NCBI GenBank assembly: GCA_008360975.2
Contig: CM039211.1
Location: 72,831,663-72,895,662, forward strand
DNA length: 64,000 bases
Source: Lichenostomus cassidix
Taxonomy: Eukaryota; Chordata; Aves; Passeriformes; Meliphagidae
Reading direction: 5' to 3'
Position numbers and translations under genes: made by a program. This document shows positions 44,341 to 56,469 of the stretch, in pieces. The number at the start of each line of letters is the position of its first letter. Position 1 is the first letter of the stretch. The notes beneath the pieces were generated by a model. The model did no database searches. It was given only the letters and a program-made list of their open reading frames with translations, and was not told where the DNA came from.

Positions 44341-45038
44341 AGCAGAGGAAGCGTTTTGCTAATTTGTGCCTCCGGTAGGTAGATCCAAGTACCAGGCTAG
44401 GCTAGACTGGTACGGCAAGATGCCAAAAGGCAGTGTGAGTTTGGATGGAAAGAGGATGACAGACAGGGACCTGGATACAGCTATTCCAAATTTACCCAGT
44501 GGTTGCACGTTAATTGTGCTAATTCTTCCTCCTGTGTGCACAGCTATTGGTTAGGACTCTGACACATTTGTTTTATCCTGCTTGACTCCTCGGTGGAAAC
44601 CCATGTGAGGAGGACAAGCATGAAAGCATAGGAAGAAGTCAGGAAAAGTTCTCCCTCTATTCACATCAGTGTCAAGTTATCTGCACACAACCAGGGTCCA
44701 CATAAGCATGAGAAATACTGCTTTCTCATACCCCTGAATCTTTTTTTCTATGAAAAGTAATAGAAAGTGAGAATATTATATTCTATTGAGTGACAAACTT
44801 GCTTTGCTGTTTGAGTCTGACACAGCCAGTGCTTCCAAAGCTCTGAATGACTTTGCTTGTATTTATTAAGCTCTGTGCAAGACAAGTCAAGATTCACATT
44901 TAGCACCTGGCTTTTGGGTTTATTTTAGGTGAGAAGGTGCAGTCCATGGTGTTATGAACTAGGGTGTGCACTTCCTCAAGCTACAGAGCCCAACTACAGT
45001 GCCATGTAACCCCTTCATCTCTCTGTGAGGTGAATGTC
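44341..45038. other. Single-copy intergenic DNA, no gene seen
   Basis: Ordinary composition, no recognisable signal. Confidence 0.5.
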
Positions 45039-45302
45039 AGAATCATGGAATCACTTAGGTTGGAGAAGACTTCCAGGATTACCAAGTCCAACCATTCCCC
45101 CAGCATAGCCAAGGCCACCACTGATCCACATCCCCAAGTGCCACATCCACACAGCTTTTAAATCTCCCCAGGAATGGGGACTCCACCACTGCCCTGGGTA
45201 GCTGTGCCAGGGCTGGACAACTCTTTCCATGAAGGAATTTTCCCACCATCCAATCTAAACCCCCTGGCAGTGCCCAGCCACTCTGTTCCAGCCTGTGGAG
45301 CT
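45039..45302 (-). mobile_element. CR1 LINE fragment, GGACATGG-type tail
   Basis: AGAATCATGGAATCACTTAG, then AAGTGCCACATCCACACAGC and GGGGACTCCACCACTGCCCT, the reverse complement of the tail type seen at 28533-29046. Confidence 0.9.
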
Positions 45303-45379
45303 GCCAGGGGTTGTTGTGACCATGCAAAGTAACTTAAATTTCTACTTTCAGGTCTGTCTCTGGCTCCCATGGGCTCGCT

Positions 45380-45720
45380 GTAGCTATTTACTTCACCTTA
45401 AAATTGCCACTTAATCTCTGCTCTGCTGTTTCCCCACTGGTCAGATGAGAACAGGACCAACGATCTGTTAATGTTTCTAACGAAAGGGAGGAAAGCGCTG
45501 AGTGTAATTTTAATAAATGGCAGCGTGAAAGTTTTCTCTGCTCCACTGCTTTCTCTCTTAGATGACATAAACCACACAAACTATCTGCTCTCCTTCTAAC
45601 ACTCCCTTCACTCCAGTGGAGTTAATGTGATTTAATGCATTTACCACCCTGGCAGTTACATTTTAAGCGGCGCGCTCTAGATTGCAAATGATAACCTTTT
45701 AATGACATTTCCACCAGTGT
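45380..45720. promoter_or_regulatory. Candidate conserved noncoding block with retained CpGs
   Basis: Non-repetitive. Holds AACGATCTGTTAATG, TCTAACGAAAGGGAGG, AGCGCTGAGTGTAATTTTAA, AATGGCAGCGTGAAAG, TTAAGCGGCGCGCTCTAG and TGCAAATGATAACC (octamer-like). CpGs are unusual this far from an island. Confidence 0.4.
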
Positions 45721-46856
45721 GAGGGTGGCTGCAGCTCCCTTGGCAAACCCCTTTCTCCTTTGGGAAAAGACAGCCCAGACCCTGCCTCAGCTAAGTGGAG
45801 CCCTGTGGCTCTAACAAGCCCCACTGACAGAAGATGCACAGCCCACCAGACCATGCTTTGCCTACCACAGAGGCTCTAGGTTTGAATCCTATGGCTGAAT
45901 TTGCAGACCAGACTCTGGGAATGGGGTTGTTGCCCTTTGGAGGTATCAGCCAGAGGATGTTTTGCTGTGCTAGCAGGCTCTGTGCTGTGCTCATTGGGCT
46001 TTTCTCCTTCTGCTGCAGTTACAGTTGGCACTGTTAAACTCTCTGCGTTCACTGCCTGGGGATGTGCAATTATTGTGGAGCCTTCTCCTAGTTACAGTAG
46101 GAGACACTGCGTTACTGCAGTCACTACGGAGTGACAAATGAGGTTTTAATGACACCTACTCTACCTGGAATTATCTGTAAACTACAATTAAGGAAGTAGC
46201 TACTCAAGGAATTAAAGATCAGAGGAAAAATGACATGCTTTTATGGTGACTTATGGGGAGATCTGCACGTTCATGATAATTTTCCATGGAACAGGTTGAG
46301 AGATGCAACGGAATGCAATGACTTTAAATGATCTCTACTCCACCATCACTGCAGAATGCCAGTGCTGCTGCAGTCCTTATCAGCCTACACTTCAGCTGAT
46401 GCAGATCTGCAGGGGCCACATTACAGTCAGTGCTCTCCAGAGTTGACTAGGCTGGAGGTGCAGTGGATTTTGAAAGGCTGCTGTGGATTTTGGTGGATTT
46501 GTTAATTTGGAAGGCTCTGTTAGCAGAGTCTGAATCTATAGAGCTTTCAGGCATTTCCAAGGGACCCTAAAAGCAAACATGGCCAGGCTGCAGGAGCAGG
46601 ACCAAACTAGCCAGTCAGTTAGCAGGGGATCTAAAGTGGCTGGAGCAACCTGCTAGCTGTTTCAGGGGCACCAAAACTGGAAGGTACACTGGAAGTGTGG
46701 CCCTGGATCAGATATTTATCCTGCCCTTGTGGTGATGGTTGTGCCCACAGAGAGGACATCTGTGGCCTTCCCTCACAAACATGTCCCTGTGGAGGAGTTG
46801 TCCCCTTGTTTGGAAAGAGGATGAAAGAGCCAAAGAACAGCAAATGAGAATAAAAA
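45721..46856. other. Single-copy intergenic DNA, no gene seen
   Basis: CTCCTA and TAGGAG form a small inverted repeat around 46086-46104. Nothing else is notable. Confidence 0.5.
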
Positions 46857-46928
46857 TCATAAAATCATAGAACAATTAAAGTTGTGAGAGACCTAGAAGA
46901 TCATTGAGTCCAACCATTAAACCATCAA
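46857..46928 (-). mobile_element. CR1 LINE fragment, 3' end
   Basis: AAATCATAAAATCATAGAAC, AGTTGTGAGAGACC and GATCATTGAGTCCAACC, a diverged inverted CR1 terminus. Confidence 0.8.
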
Positions 46929-47297
46929 GTAAAATCTTTAATATAAAAATAAAAATATATAATTTACCAAGTCTGTCCTTAGTCAAATCTGCTGAAGTCA
47001 CAGGGATTAAACAAACTCCCTAGGATTTCACCCTAAAAAAGCATCCAGCTATTCAAAATCATTGATTGTATCTGAGGTGATTTTATCATGGGAATCACTC
47101 TGATAGCAAACCTTCAGAGCATGACCCAGGCAAAAGTTGCCAAGTATTAAAAATAGAATTACACTAAGCAATGCCTTTTTGCTTAGTCATCTTTCCTTTT
47201 CTGTGGTATTTTATTATTGCTATTCCAATGTGCTGGTTATTGAGTATATGATTATTCTTTCAAATGAGTTTGGACAGCATCTATAGCTTTGTAGCAA
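46929..47297. other. AT-rich DNA, no gene seen
   Basis: AT-rich at 46930-46970. Nothing recognisable. Confidence 0.5.
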
Positions 47298-47426
47298 TTA
47301 AGAGGCCACAGACTTTAGCAGCTCAGGAGAAATGGAATAGGTTTTAATAGCTTTATTTATCTTTAGCTTCTGCAGAGCTGTTTGTACTTCCTCAATGGTG
47401 GGCAGTTTTGTATCAATAAAAGGATG
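47298..47426 (-). mobile_element. Ancient non-CR1 LINE reverse transcriptase relic
   Basis: The minus-strand frame ending at the stop 47300-47298 reads LPTIEEV at about 47405-47385, LKINKA within 47369-47349 and PELLK at 47327-47313. These match the order and spacing of the first conserved RT blocks in RTE- or L1-like LINEs (EEV...A...LK-NKAPGPDGIPPELLK), with the GPDG turn decayed. CR1 uses a different version of this block. Only about 43 codons are recognisable. Similarity is judged by eye. Confidence 0.5.
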
Positions 47427-47831
47427 CTGGAACTTATTTCTTGTAAATGCAAGTAGGTCATTATCAATGGCATGGGGAGCCTTGTGCAGCGCTCGAGAGA
47501 GACGCTTTCTCTCTTAACTCTGTCATCAATTACAAGTCTGCCAATGAATCTTGGAAAATGTGAACAAAAGCATTTTATGACCTGCCTCAGTAAAAGTCTG
47601 GCAGGCTGCAGTGCTTCCTTGCTGCTGCTAATTTTCTTCCTCACAGTGTTTGCTGCCAGCTTTTAATGCCCAACGCCCACATTTACCTGAGGGCAACAGA
47701 GAGAAGTCTAGCCAGGTAAGTCAGGTAGCTGGTGCTGCTAAATTAACTCTTCTAGGTAATTTTCTAATCTTCTAAATAATTAAATTAGCACTCCGGCATC
47801 TGGTGTGATTCTTGAGGCTGTCTTGTGCACG
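47427..47831. promoter_or_regulatory. Candidate conserved noncoding block next to LINE relic
   Basis: GCGCTCGAGAGAGACGC, CTGTCATCAATTACAAG, CTTCTAGGTAATTTTC and CTAAATAATTAAATTAGC, non-repetitive with local CpGs. Adjacency to the relic raises the possibility of exaptation. Confidence 0.3.
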
Positions 47832-47903
47832 GCCAGGAGTTGGACTTCAATAATCCTAATGGCTCCCTTTCAACTCAGGGCATTCTCTGAGTCTCTGGTT
47901 CTT
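47832..47903 (+). mobile_element. CR1 LINE fragment, AACTCAGG-type tail
   Basis: GAGTTGGACTTCAATAATCC, then CCCTTTCAACTCAGGGCATT and CTCTGAGTCTCTG. A diverged terminus of the same type as the copy at 53150-53384. Confidence 0.7.
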
Positions 47904-50900
47904 CATTTATCTGTCATTGACAGACCTTTAACACATAACCCATGTTACATGTGAAGAACCCTTCATGTGTGCTGATTACAGGTGCAGGTTTGGGAAGGGA
48001 TGAGAGGCAAGTTCTGGTCTCAGAGTCTCAGCTTCTCTTCTTTTAAATGATGTGAAATCAGAGCTTTGGCACAACCATAGAGTTCATCTTCATCATCCTG
48101 CTGCTGTCAGAAGGTTTTGTGCCTGTCTGTGACTTCAGTGCTTGAAAGATTGGTTGCAATCCAATGGACAACCAGAAAACAAAGCCTCCTTTTATTTTGA
48201 GGAGCATATGTTACTGAGTGAAGCTCAAACGTTGTGATTGTCACCAAACTGTGAAGTGTATAGAAGGAATGGGAACTGGTCCATTAGGGGCAATTTGCAC
48301 CCAGCTTTGTTTCATTTGCTTCTTTCCTTGTCAGGTGATTAAAAATCTGATTTTTCTGGTCACCTCTGATCTGTGATATTCTCAACACAACACACATAAG
48401 TTTGTTACTGAGTTCTCACTCTGTGTTTATTTGTGGCAGTTCCCACTGGAGCTCTCAAACAACTTCTCTCCAGCAGCCCAAAGGAATCAAGGCCATGCTG
48501 AACAGTGTTTGAGTTCAACCTTAAATACCACCTGAGGATTTCCTTGTACAGTTCTTACTGTATTTTATTGTGTGAGTCCAAGAAATTTCAGCACCCTCAG
48601 GTGTTTTCTGACTCAGGACAGCACACCAAAGAGATCAGAATAGCTTTGAATAATGGAGCACCAGGAGTGAACATTTTCCTGAGTTCTGACTCATTGTCTG
48701 ATTCCTGACAGGTCTCTTAAAGTGCATGAAAGGCAATAATTTCTTGCACAAAATGAAGCACTGCTGCCTCATGCTTTTCAATGCACGAAGTGCTAAGAAA
48801 CTTCTTCTTTAGTGGCACCCTGAGGATTATAGCAGATGCCAAAACAAAGCCCTCCACCACTTGTGGTTCAGCTGGAACTAGTAAACCTGTGCATTAGTGA
48901 CAAGTATTTGGGTCACTACAGGGGCAAATGATGCTTAGGGATCTATTCAAAGTGTCCTTTTTCTTTGCTCAGCTATTATTTTTCAAATAGTCTTTCACTT
49001 TTTAAAGAAAATTGAATTCCCACTGCTCTCAAACTCCTACTGGCTAAATGTCCTTTTCCAGTGGAAACCCAAGTGCACTTCATACATTGCATATATGTCT
49101 AAATCTATATCTATCTACACATATATATTAATAAATTCGTAATAGAAATATATCTATATACATTTTTAGGAATAGAAAATCAACACTTGGAGAAAAAAAA
49201 ATCTTCTACTAGGCATTTTTGTGTAGATTAAACACACTCCTTATTTCAAGGATGGAGATGGGGAGCTAAAGTTCAGCACGAAGTTGTTAAGCCCGTCTGG
49301 CAAGATGCAAACCCAAATTTCTCACCTGATTGCTCCTTAGTGCCTACAGGGTAAGTGCTCCAAATGATGCACAGGAGGTGTGTGGACAAAACCTATTAAT
49401 AAATAATTGGTTTTGTACCCATGCCTCCTGCACACTTTTTTTTGAAAATTCCCTTCTCTTTCTTGCCTCTAAGTGTCATTCACTGCAGTCTATAGAAATT
49501 AAGACTGAAGAGTAAATGCAGGTTAAGAAGCAGTGCTTAAGGGAAGAGCTCTCAGCTGTATTGCCTTCCATCTGAGGTTATGAAGGCAGACAGAATATTT
49601 CCTCACACTAAAGGACGTTTTTGTTGAATGCATATTCCACATCACGTAGCATTTTCTTTATCATCGCACAGTAACAATCCCTAGAAAGGGGCATATGGCC
49701 CTCAGGCCTCATAATATCATCCTTTATTAGAAATAAGAACAAAGAATGCAATTAAAATACAAATATCTCACATCCCAGAGGTCTAGATGCTGTTTGGCAG
49801 CTCCCAGGTGGTTCCATCTTTGAAGAAGCATTACGGATGCGGATGCTCACGAGGGGAAGCACTGCTGAAAAGGGAATGGCAATGTGGCTAAAGAGGCACA
49901 GAAATGCTGCTGAGGGAAAAAAAAGGAGGAAACCTTTTAAGGACATTTGCTCCAGACGGTTAGGAGACCTCCTGAAGGCAGTGCCTGAAGCCCCAGGTGT
50001 TGGGACTTTCAGGTTTTGTGGGGATCAGGGCAGGTGGGGGATAGATTATCTTGAAGGTCACAGACTGTCCCTGTGTCTTTCTGCTCTTTGTGCTGTAACC
50101 TTGCTGGAGAAGAGAGTCTGGATAGATATTCACTGTCCTGGACTGTGATTTTACAGCACTGAATAACTCCCATTTGATTTAAAAACCTCTTCTGGTGTAA
50201 CATAATTATAACCATTTACTATGAGCTTTGGTTTTAAAAAAATTAATTCTGAAGTTCATTAAAAAAAAACAAAACCCAGACTCCACATCTTCTGAGTGCT
50301 GCTTGGCCAAAAAAAATGGACAAAGCACCAATAAATTTCTGGGTTTTTCAACTCCCAGAAATCAGTAATACCATTCTATGAAATGCTACTGATAAATTAT
50401 ATTACTTTGCAATATTACATGTATTATTTTATTAAAAGTTCATCCATATTGTCTGACTTCTGCCCCACAGTATCTGATATTCAATCCCACGTGAACAGCA
50501 GTTTCTCCACTTAGATCTCTTTAAAGTGCTGGTTAAAAAAGGTCCAATGCTCAGAGACATAAGATGTATTTCTGGACGTTTCTATCCCAGCAGATCCCCA
50601 ATATTTTTTCCAAATGTCCGTCCACACCAGAGGAAGACTCAACCTGGGCACCTCTTCTGACAGGAGTCTGATTTTCCCTGGCAGACGTGACAAACTTTCC
50701 CCAGGTTTCCTCTGTGGAAAGAAAGGAGGATTTGTGCACTTCCACTTTGCAAAGCTTGGTGCTGGCAGTGCATCCCAGCCTGGATCTCCCTGCGTGTTCA
50801 TCCACCACTGTGAACCTGGGGTTGCTCCTGCCTGTGGCTTTGTGTTCCTATAAAATTCAAGATTTATCATCCCTTGACAATCGATTGGCCATTCCTGGAT

Positions 50901-51949
50901 CAATACTTACCACTTGGGTCAATTAATCTTGATATTCACTTTAAGAGTAGTCAGTATCTACTTATTGATTTTAAGAATAATGAAAAGTAAGTACATGGGA
51001 CCCAATCCCTCGACTCCTGCTTGGGGTAAGCCTCCTACCACAGTCAGGCTTTGGCAGACATTGGAGCTGACTCCCCAAGGGTTACAGTTCCCTATTTTCT
51101 TTTTAAATTCTTGACTATCTCTTTGTCCCTTCACAAAGGTGTCCTGTCACACCTGAGGTGCTCGTGTGGCATTTCCAAAATGTGCAAGGAATGGTTGAAC
51201 AGCACTGAGCTGAGACAGCGTCTTTGGTGCTCCTGTGAGCTTTGACAGGCAACTGACACCACTCACAGGAGGTATTCTCAAAATGAAAGATTAAAGAATG
51301 TCCTTCCCACACCAGGCTTTGATGCTTTATGGTTCACACCTCCCACCATTTCTGCCTAAAACGTTCCATGAGGCACTGTGAACGCATAGGTGGTGCTTAA
51401 CCAACAAAATGAAATCAAACAATTCATAAAGACAAATACATATTAACATTTTTAAGCAGTTCTTGATTGCTGAAGAGAATTTAACCTGAAAAAGCTCAAA
51501 GAACCACAAGATCTGGTCCTCTATTATTAATTGATGTGTTTGCAGTAGAGCAGTGCATACAATTTTACGCATGAAATGTAAGAATATATTTCTTTGACTT
51601 GAAAATAAAACAATGATGTATCAGTAAATTCTTCCACGACTACAAATTTATATCCTGGAAAATGTTTGTGAAACATGCAGCCATTTGTATTCTCTGTAGT
51701 ATTATTTCTGTATCTTTAGAATGCTCTGAGAATAACAAATGAGCTGCCAGTTTAGAGTGACAATATGTTCAATAAGATGGAAATGGGCTATTTAATATTT
51801 GCAAAAATAAAATAAAAAATTAGTCCCTGGAGGTAATTTTTAATTTTTAGAGTTTTGCGTAAAATACTATAGCAGACCCAACCATCATTGTAACCAAAAT
51901 ACATTCCTCATCTAGTTGTCAGAATGAGATTTTTGTGATGCTAGAGTGA
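47904..51949. other. Single-copy intergenic DNA, no gene seen
   Basis: An AT-rich patch of ATATAT/TCTATC words lies at 49091-49161. No exon, RNA gene or mobile element is visible over about 4 kb. Confidence 0.5.
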
Positions 51950-52150
51950 CTTCCTTCCTTCCTTCCTTCCTTCCTTCCTTCCTTCCTTCCTTCCTTCCTT
52001 CCTTCCTTCCTTCCTTCCTTCCTTCCTTCCTTCCTTCCTTCCTTCATTCCTTCCTTCCTTCCTTACTTCCTTCCTTCCTTCCTTCCTTCCTTCCTCCCTC
52101 CCTCCCTCCCTCCCTCCCTCCCTCCCTCCCTCCCTCCCTCCCTCCCTCCT
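51950..52150 (+). repeat. Compound (CTTC)n-(CCTC)n microsatellite
   Basis: About 36 CTTC units with single A interruptions at 52046 and 52065 pass near 52094 into about 14 CCCT units. The minus strand is pure purine. Confidence 0.97.
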
Positions 52151-52396
52151 CATCATCTTTCCCATTTCCTTTCCTTCTTTCCCTCTTTCCATGTTTCCAT
52201 CTTTTTTCCAACTTTCCATCTTTCCTTCTATCCTTCTTTCCTCTTTTCCTTCTTCCTTTCTTTCTTCCTTTCTCTTTTCTCTCCCTCCCCTCTCCTCCCC
52301 TTAATTTCACCTTCTCTTCCTTTATTACCCTTTCTCTTTTTATTCAATTTCCCTTCCTCTTCCTCTTTTTACTTCTTTCCATTATACTGGCTACTA
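52151..52396 (+). repeat. Degenerate polypyrimidine tract after the microsatellite
   Basis: T/C-rich with scattered A; TTTCC, CTTTC and CCTCTT words continue for about 245 bases. With the array it makes a 450-base homopyrimidine-biased block. Confidence 0.85.
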
Positions 52397-53149
52397 CTAC
52401 ACTCTGATCCCCTGTTCATATAACCGAGGAACAGAATATAATAATATCCACATAAAGGGAAAAAAACCAAAACCCTCACTTCAAAAGGGGGTGACAATCA
52501 ATTAGAAAAAAAATTAGACATCAGTGCATAAAGGAGCAGAAGAGGAAGCTGAGTGCAGCCCGGCAATGGTTTGTTTAGTCTAAGGGATTAATTATTCAAC
52601 AGTTGCCGTCATGATGAGTGTGTGCACACCAGACTGAAACTGGCACAGAGGTTAATTGGTATCTAAGGGCTGTCTCTAGTCACCTGATACTCTTAAGTAG
52701 CATGGTTGCTATTTTAGTACCTTTTTGGAGTTTAGAGAGAGCCCACAAAAGAACCCTAAGTCACACGTGAGGAGGTGGAGACATGATTTCCTGGCATGAG
52801 GAGTTCGGGAAATTGGTACCCAGCATCAGCTTACCCAGTGAGAAGAGAGAGATCTTGTGTGCTTGCTGCAGTTGAAAAATGGATACCCCATTGCTGCTGG
52901 TTTAAGCCTTATGGGTGCTATTTAAACTTGGCATGTCATAAATCCAGTATCTACCAGAGCGTTTTTTCTCCATCCCATTTTACTTGTGAGAGTGTGCAGA
53001 GAATTGCAGTGGTGCAAACAAAGATGTGTCATTCCAGCCAAAACCAAGTAAGTCCCAAACTTCGCTTCCTCACAAGGGGCAGCAGAGGGACAGGGACTGA
53101 TCTATTCTTTCTGGTGACCAGTGACAGAGCCTGGTGGAGCATTGTGGTG
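52397..53149. other. Single-copy intergenic DNA, no gene seen
   Basis: Nothing recognisable. Confidence 0.5.
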
Positions 53150-53384
53150 GCATTTAGGTTGGATATCAGGAAAAGTTCTTCCCCCAGAGGGTGCCGGGCA
53201 GTGCCCAGGCTCCCCGAGGAATGGGCACAGCCTGAGGCTGCCAGAGCTCCAGGAGAGCATGGGGCAGTATCTCTGGGCACTGCCAGGGATACATAGGGTG
53301 GGATTGTTGGGGCATCTGTGCAGGGACAGGGGTTGGACTGGATGTTCCTTCTTGTTCTCTTCCAACTCAGGATATTCGATGAGC
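53150..53384 (+). mobile_element. CR1 LINE fragment, AACTCAGG-type tail
   Basis: TTAGGTTGGATATCAGGAAA, GCCGGGCAGTGCCCAGGCTC, GGGGTTGGACTGGATG and CTTCCAACTCAGGATATTCG. Plus orientation. Confidence 0.88.
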
Positions 53385-55539
53385 CTGTCATTTGCCAAGG
53401 GCCTTCTTCAGTTGAAATTTTAGAGGACCTCCTCAAGACTGCCAAAACCATTCTGGTTTGCAAGATATAGATTGTGTCTGCACAGGTCTCAAAGGTTTTG
53501 GGAGTGGCCTGATGAACCATCAGCAATTATCAGAGCAGCAGGGCAGGTCAGCCCGCGGTGCTGTACTTGGAAATTACCCTAATTGTCTGTTGGGAGGTTC
53601 TGTTTCAGGTTCAAAGGACCTTCCTTGACCTGATGTCCCCAGAATAGCCTCTCTTTTTCTTCACTCCCTGCTTTAGAAATTGGGATATTACTCCCTTTGG
53701 CTTTTGCCTCCTGCTTGCAGGGGAATATCTGCAAAGTCCCCGGTAGGGAAGGCAGTGATGGTTCCAAGGCAGAATGCAAACCATGTGCAAACATCTGGCT
53801 GTGCCACAGCCCCTGCTGCTGTAACATCTGAGGATGTGTATGGCAAATTTTCAGCAATCAAAATGTGCCCAGTGGACTTGGAGACACTGAATATTTTCAG
53901 GGCTAGGAAATGGGTTATCTTTAGTATATTATGATACAAAGGCTTTTGGAGAACAAGACTAGTGCTCCAAACCTGGCTGTGGCTTGCCTGATAACAGAAA
54001 AGCAGAAGATGCTGGGAGTTGTGCACAAGGTGGATAAGGCTGAAGGAGGGGCATGGGTAAAATCTTTGCATCAGGAAGAGTCTCAGTCTTCAAAGAAGCT
54101 TAACAATATGTGCTTGTTACAAAAGCAGTAACTTGGGCTTGGGCAACAGCTCCAAGATGGAAAAAATTGAGAGAGGTGCCAAGGACTCATAGGAAAGCAG
54201 CCATCACTGTCTCACCATCTGGGAACATCTGACACCACCACTGCTTTGCCTGAGCAAGTGCAAGGAGGTGCCTATCATAACCCTTAACCATAACCATAAC
54301 CCTTCCTTTGGGGTTTATAAATCAGGAGCTGGCTCCTGGCTGACACCTGACATTCAAGGTCTCCACCTGAGGGCATTTGTTGGCTTTATTTCCTTCCCTG
54401 TGTAGGCAGCTCCTCTCTCCCATGCCACACCACCACAGTGTCACTGCTTTGGGATGAAATGGCAGCAGCCATTTGAACTTGTAATGTGAGAGAGCAGTGA
54501 GAGGAGCTGGGGTGTTCAGGAATTTAGAGAGATGCTGTTTACTCTTTTCTGAATTCTAGTGAGGCAGAAATGATCACATCCTCTGCCAGGAAAATGGGGA
54601 AGTAAAACAGTGAGTGTCAAGTAAGAAGAAGAAATTATATTTAATGAAATTGGGTTCGGAAATGTTTTTGTTCCAGCTACTTTAAAGCACCACTGGCATC
54701 ATAACTGAGGAACTGCCAAGAAGATAATCTTTTCTTCTGCAGTGGTAGCTTTTCTCCCCACTTCCCTGGCTTTTTTCTCAGGCATGTTTTGGCAAGTGAT
54801 AAATCATGTGCTGGAAGAGAGCATGTCCCTTCTATTTGTCTTTAACATTGACCTCAGCCCTAGGGAGCCTCAAACAACAAAAACCTCTCTTGGCCTAGAT
54901 TGTCTTCTGGGTTACATCAGTTTCTTCAGTGGACAGACCTCATCTTAGAACCACACAGACATCTTAAACTCAAGTTGTGGGACTGAAGCCCCAATAAAAA
55001 TTTAGGCTCAAGTGTGTTGCTGAGCCAATTGAAAGGGACAAAATTGTCCAGATAACATTTTTAGCTATTGGTGTAAAATATTATCATGAGTTAAGAGAAA
55101 GCAGTACTTCCAAATGATCTTCCTGCCTAGCTCCTGAGTTACCAAGAAGCTGAATGGACATCTCTAAAGGAAATAGAATATCTCAGGGTGAAAAAGGAGG
55201 CTATTTTCAGCATCTTTTTCATCATAAACTCAGGGTAGCAGACACAAATACTGAAAGACTTTGCAATGGAAATAGCTGTTGCTTCTGTGTGCTCATCTCT
55301 GACCATTGGTGAAGCATCCTGGTGAACATCACATCAACATCCCATTTCCCACACCTGTTTTTTGTGTGTCAGAGCAGCAGGCTGGGCCCTGGGATGTTGG
55401 GATGCCCACAGCTCCCCTGGCCATCCAGGGATGCAGGTCTCTGTCTGGCCAAGGATGAAGTTCTCCGGTGTCATGTTGCGAATCTCCTGGTGAACCCACT
55501 GGGGGTGAACCCTCTTCTCCAGTGTCAGGATAAAAATCC
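53385..55539. other. Single-copy DNA, no supported gene
   Basis: Contains the degenerate telomere-like word at 54275-54306. A 9-base direct repeat, GGTGAACCC, lies at 55489-55497 and 55504-55512. An 88-codon minus frame at 55334-55597 is open but lacks splice sites. Confidence 0.5.
54275..54306 (+). repeat. Degenerate telomere-like CCCTAA-type repeat
   Basis: CATAACCCTTAACCATAACC and ATAACCCTT, about five AACC/AACCCT units. Too short and impure to call a true interstitial telomere. Confidence 0.4.
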
Positions 55540-56060
55540 TATTTAGCAACACCGTCACCGAGGACAAAATTGAAAAGTCTTTTGTTGAACAAAGCACCTT
55601 TCACTTAAAAAATCCAGGCAAGATAAAATGACATGTGTGCTAATGATGTATTTTATGAACCACCATCTGTCTCGGGAAAGGTCAGAGAAAAATGGCAACC
55701 GCTGCTCAGGTGATTGGTGGTGGAGGGGGGAAAATGGCCTCATCTGAACGTGACAAGAAGCTTCAGTGACATCATATAAATGCCATAATTGGGAAGTGGT
55801 AAATTGAACAGGGCTGCCTTCGGAATTTGATGTGTCAATAAACAAGTTCAAGGTGACACGTTGGATCAATACGGCACGACAAGAATCATCCGACAAATTT
55901 ACTGCAAAGTAATTGGGTGCAAAATGACTCAACTCAACCTTCACACTGCAGAAAATCAAACAAACAGGCAACCTACAGGCAACAGTTTGTATATGTCAGA
56001 TGCTGCTTAAGGTAGCTTGCGCAGTACTAATAGAGTTGTTTTAAAGAGAGATGGGGAAAA
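55540..56060. promoter_or_regulatory. Strong candidate conserved regulatory element
   Basis: About 500 bases of repeat-free DNA with many retained CpGs: CACCGTCACCGAGGAC, CTGTCTCGGGAAAGG, GGCAACCGCTGCTC, CAAGGTGACACGTTGG and CAATACGGCACGAC. It also has CTTTTGTTGAACAAAGC (opposed SOX words), CTAATGATGTATTTTATG and AAGTAATTGGG. Background here is CpG-poor, so this pattern suggests unmethylated or constrained DNA. Confidence 0.5.
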
Positions 56061-56469
56061 AAAAAATAAAAGTGAGGTTCCCGTTATTATGAGTGTGACC
56101 TGAGGCATTGCTATAACCCTCTATGCACCTTGAGGGTGTATAAATAGAAAAACAAAACACACAATTGCTAGAGGTAGTCTTAAATATTGATATTTTTCTT
56201 CCTGTCTCTGTTGAGATGACAAATAAAATAAACTATAAACTGGGAACACCTTTTTTTTTTTTTTCTCTTAGCACAAACAAGAGGCTTTTCATCTAATAGG
56301 TTTCTCACCTCTCACTCCCCTTATTTTTCGATAAAGGAAGGTGTAACAAGTCACTTCTATTAAAAAAAACCGCTGTATTTTCCCTCCTTACACAGAGCTA
56401 TTGAATGCAAATCACTGGCTACCATTAGAATTAACCATCCCCACTTACTAGTAAACCTGAAAAGAGTCA
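56061..56469. other. Single-copy DNA with T run
   Basis: T run at 56251-56264. No gene. Confidence 0.5.

Noticed and set aside
51941..52407. Frames encoding Leu/Pro/Ser or Lys/Glu/Gly/Arg repeats
   Set aside because: These are translations of the CTTC/CCTC microsatellite.
52796..53296. Plus-strand frame of 166 codons
   Set aside because: Its 3' third lies in a CR1 fragment and the rest has no similarity.
55334..55597. Minus-strand frame containing a plausible-looking LEKRVHPQWVHQEIRNMTPE stretch
   Set aside because: No acceptor or donor fits an exon, I cannot place it in a family, and it abuts a regulatory-looking block. A blastp search would settle it.
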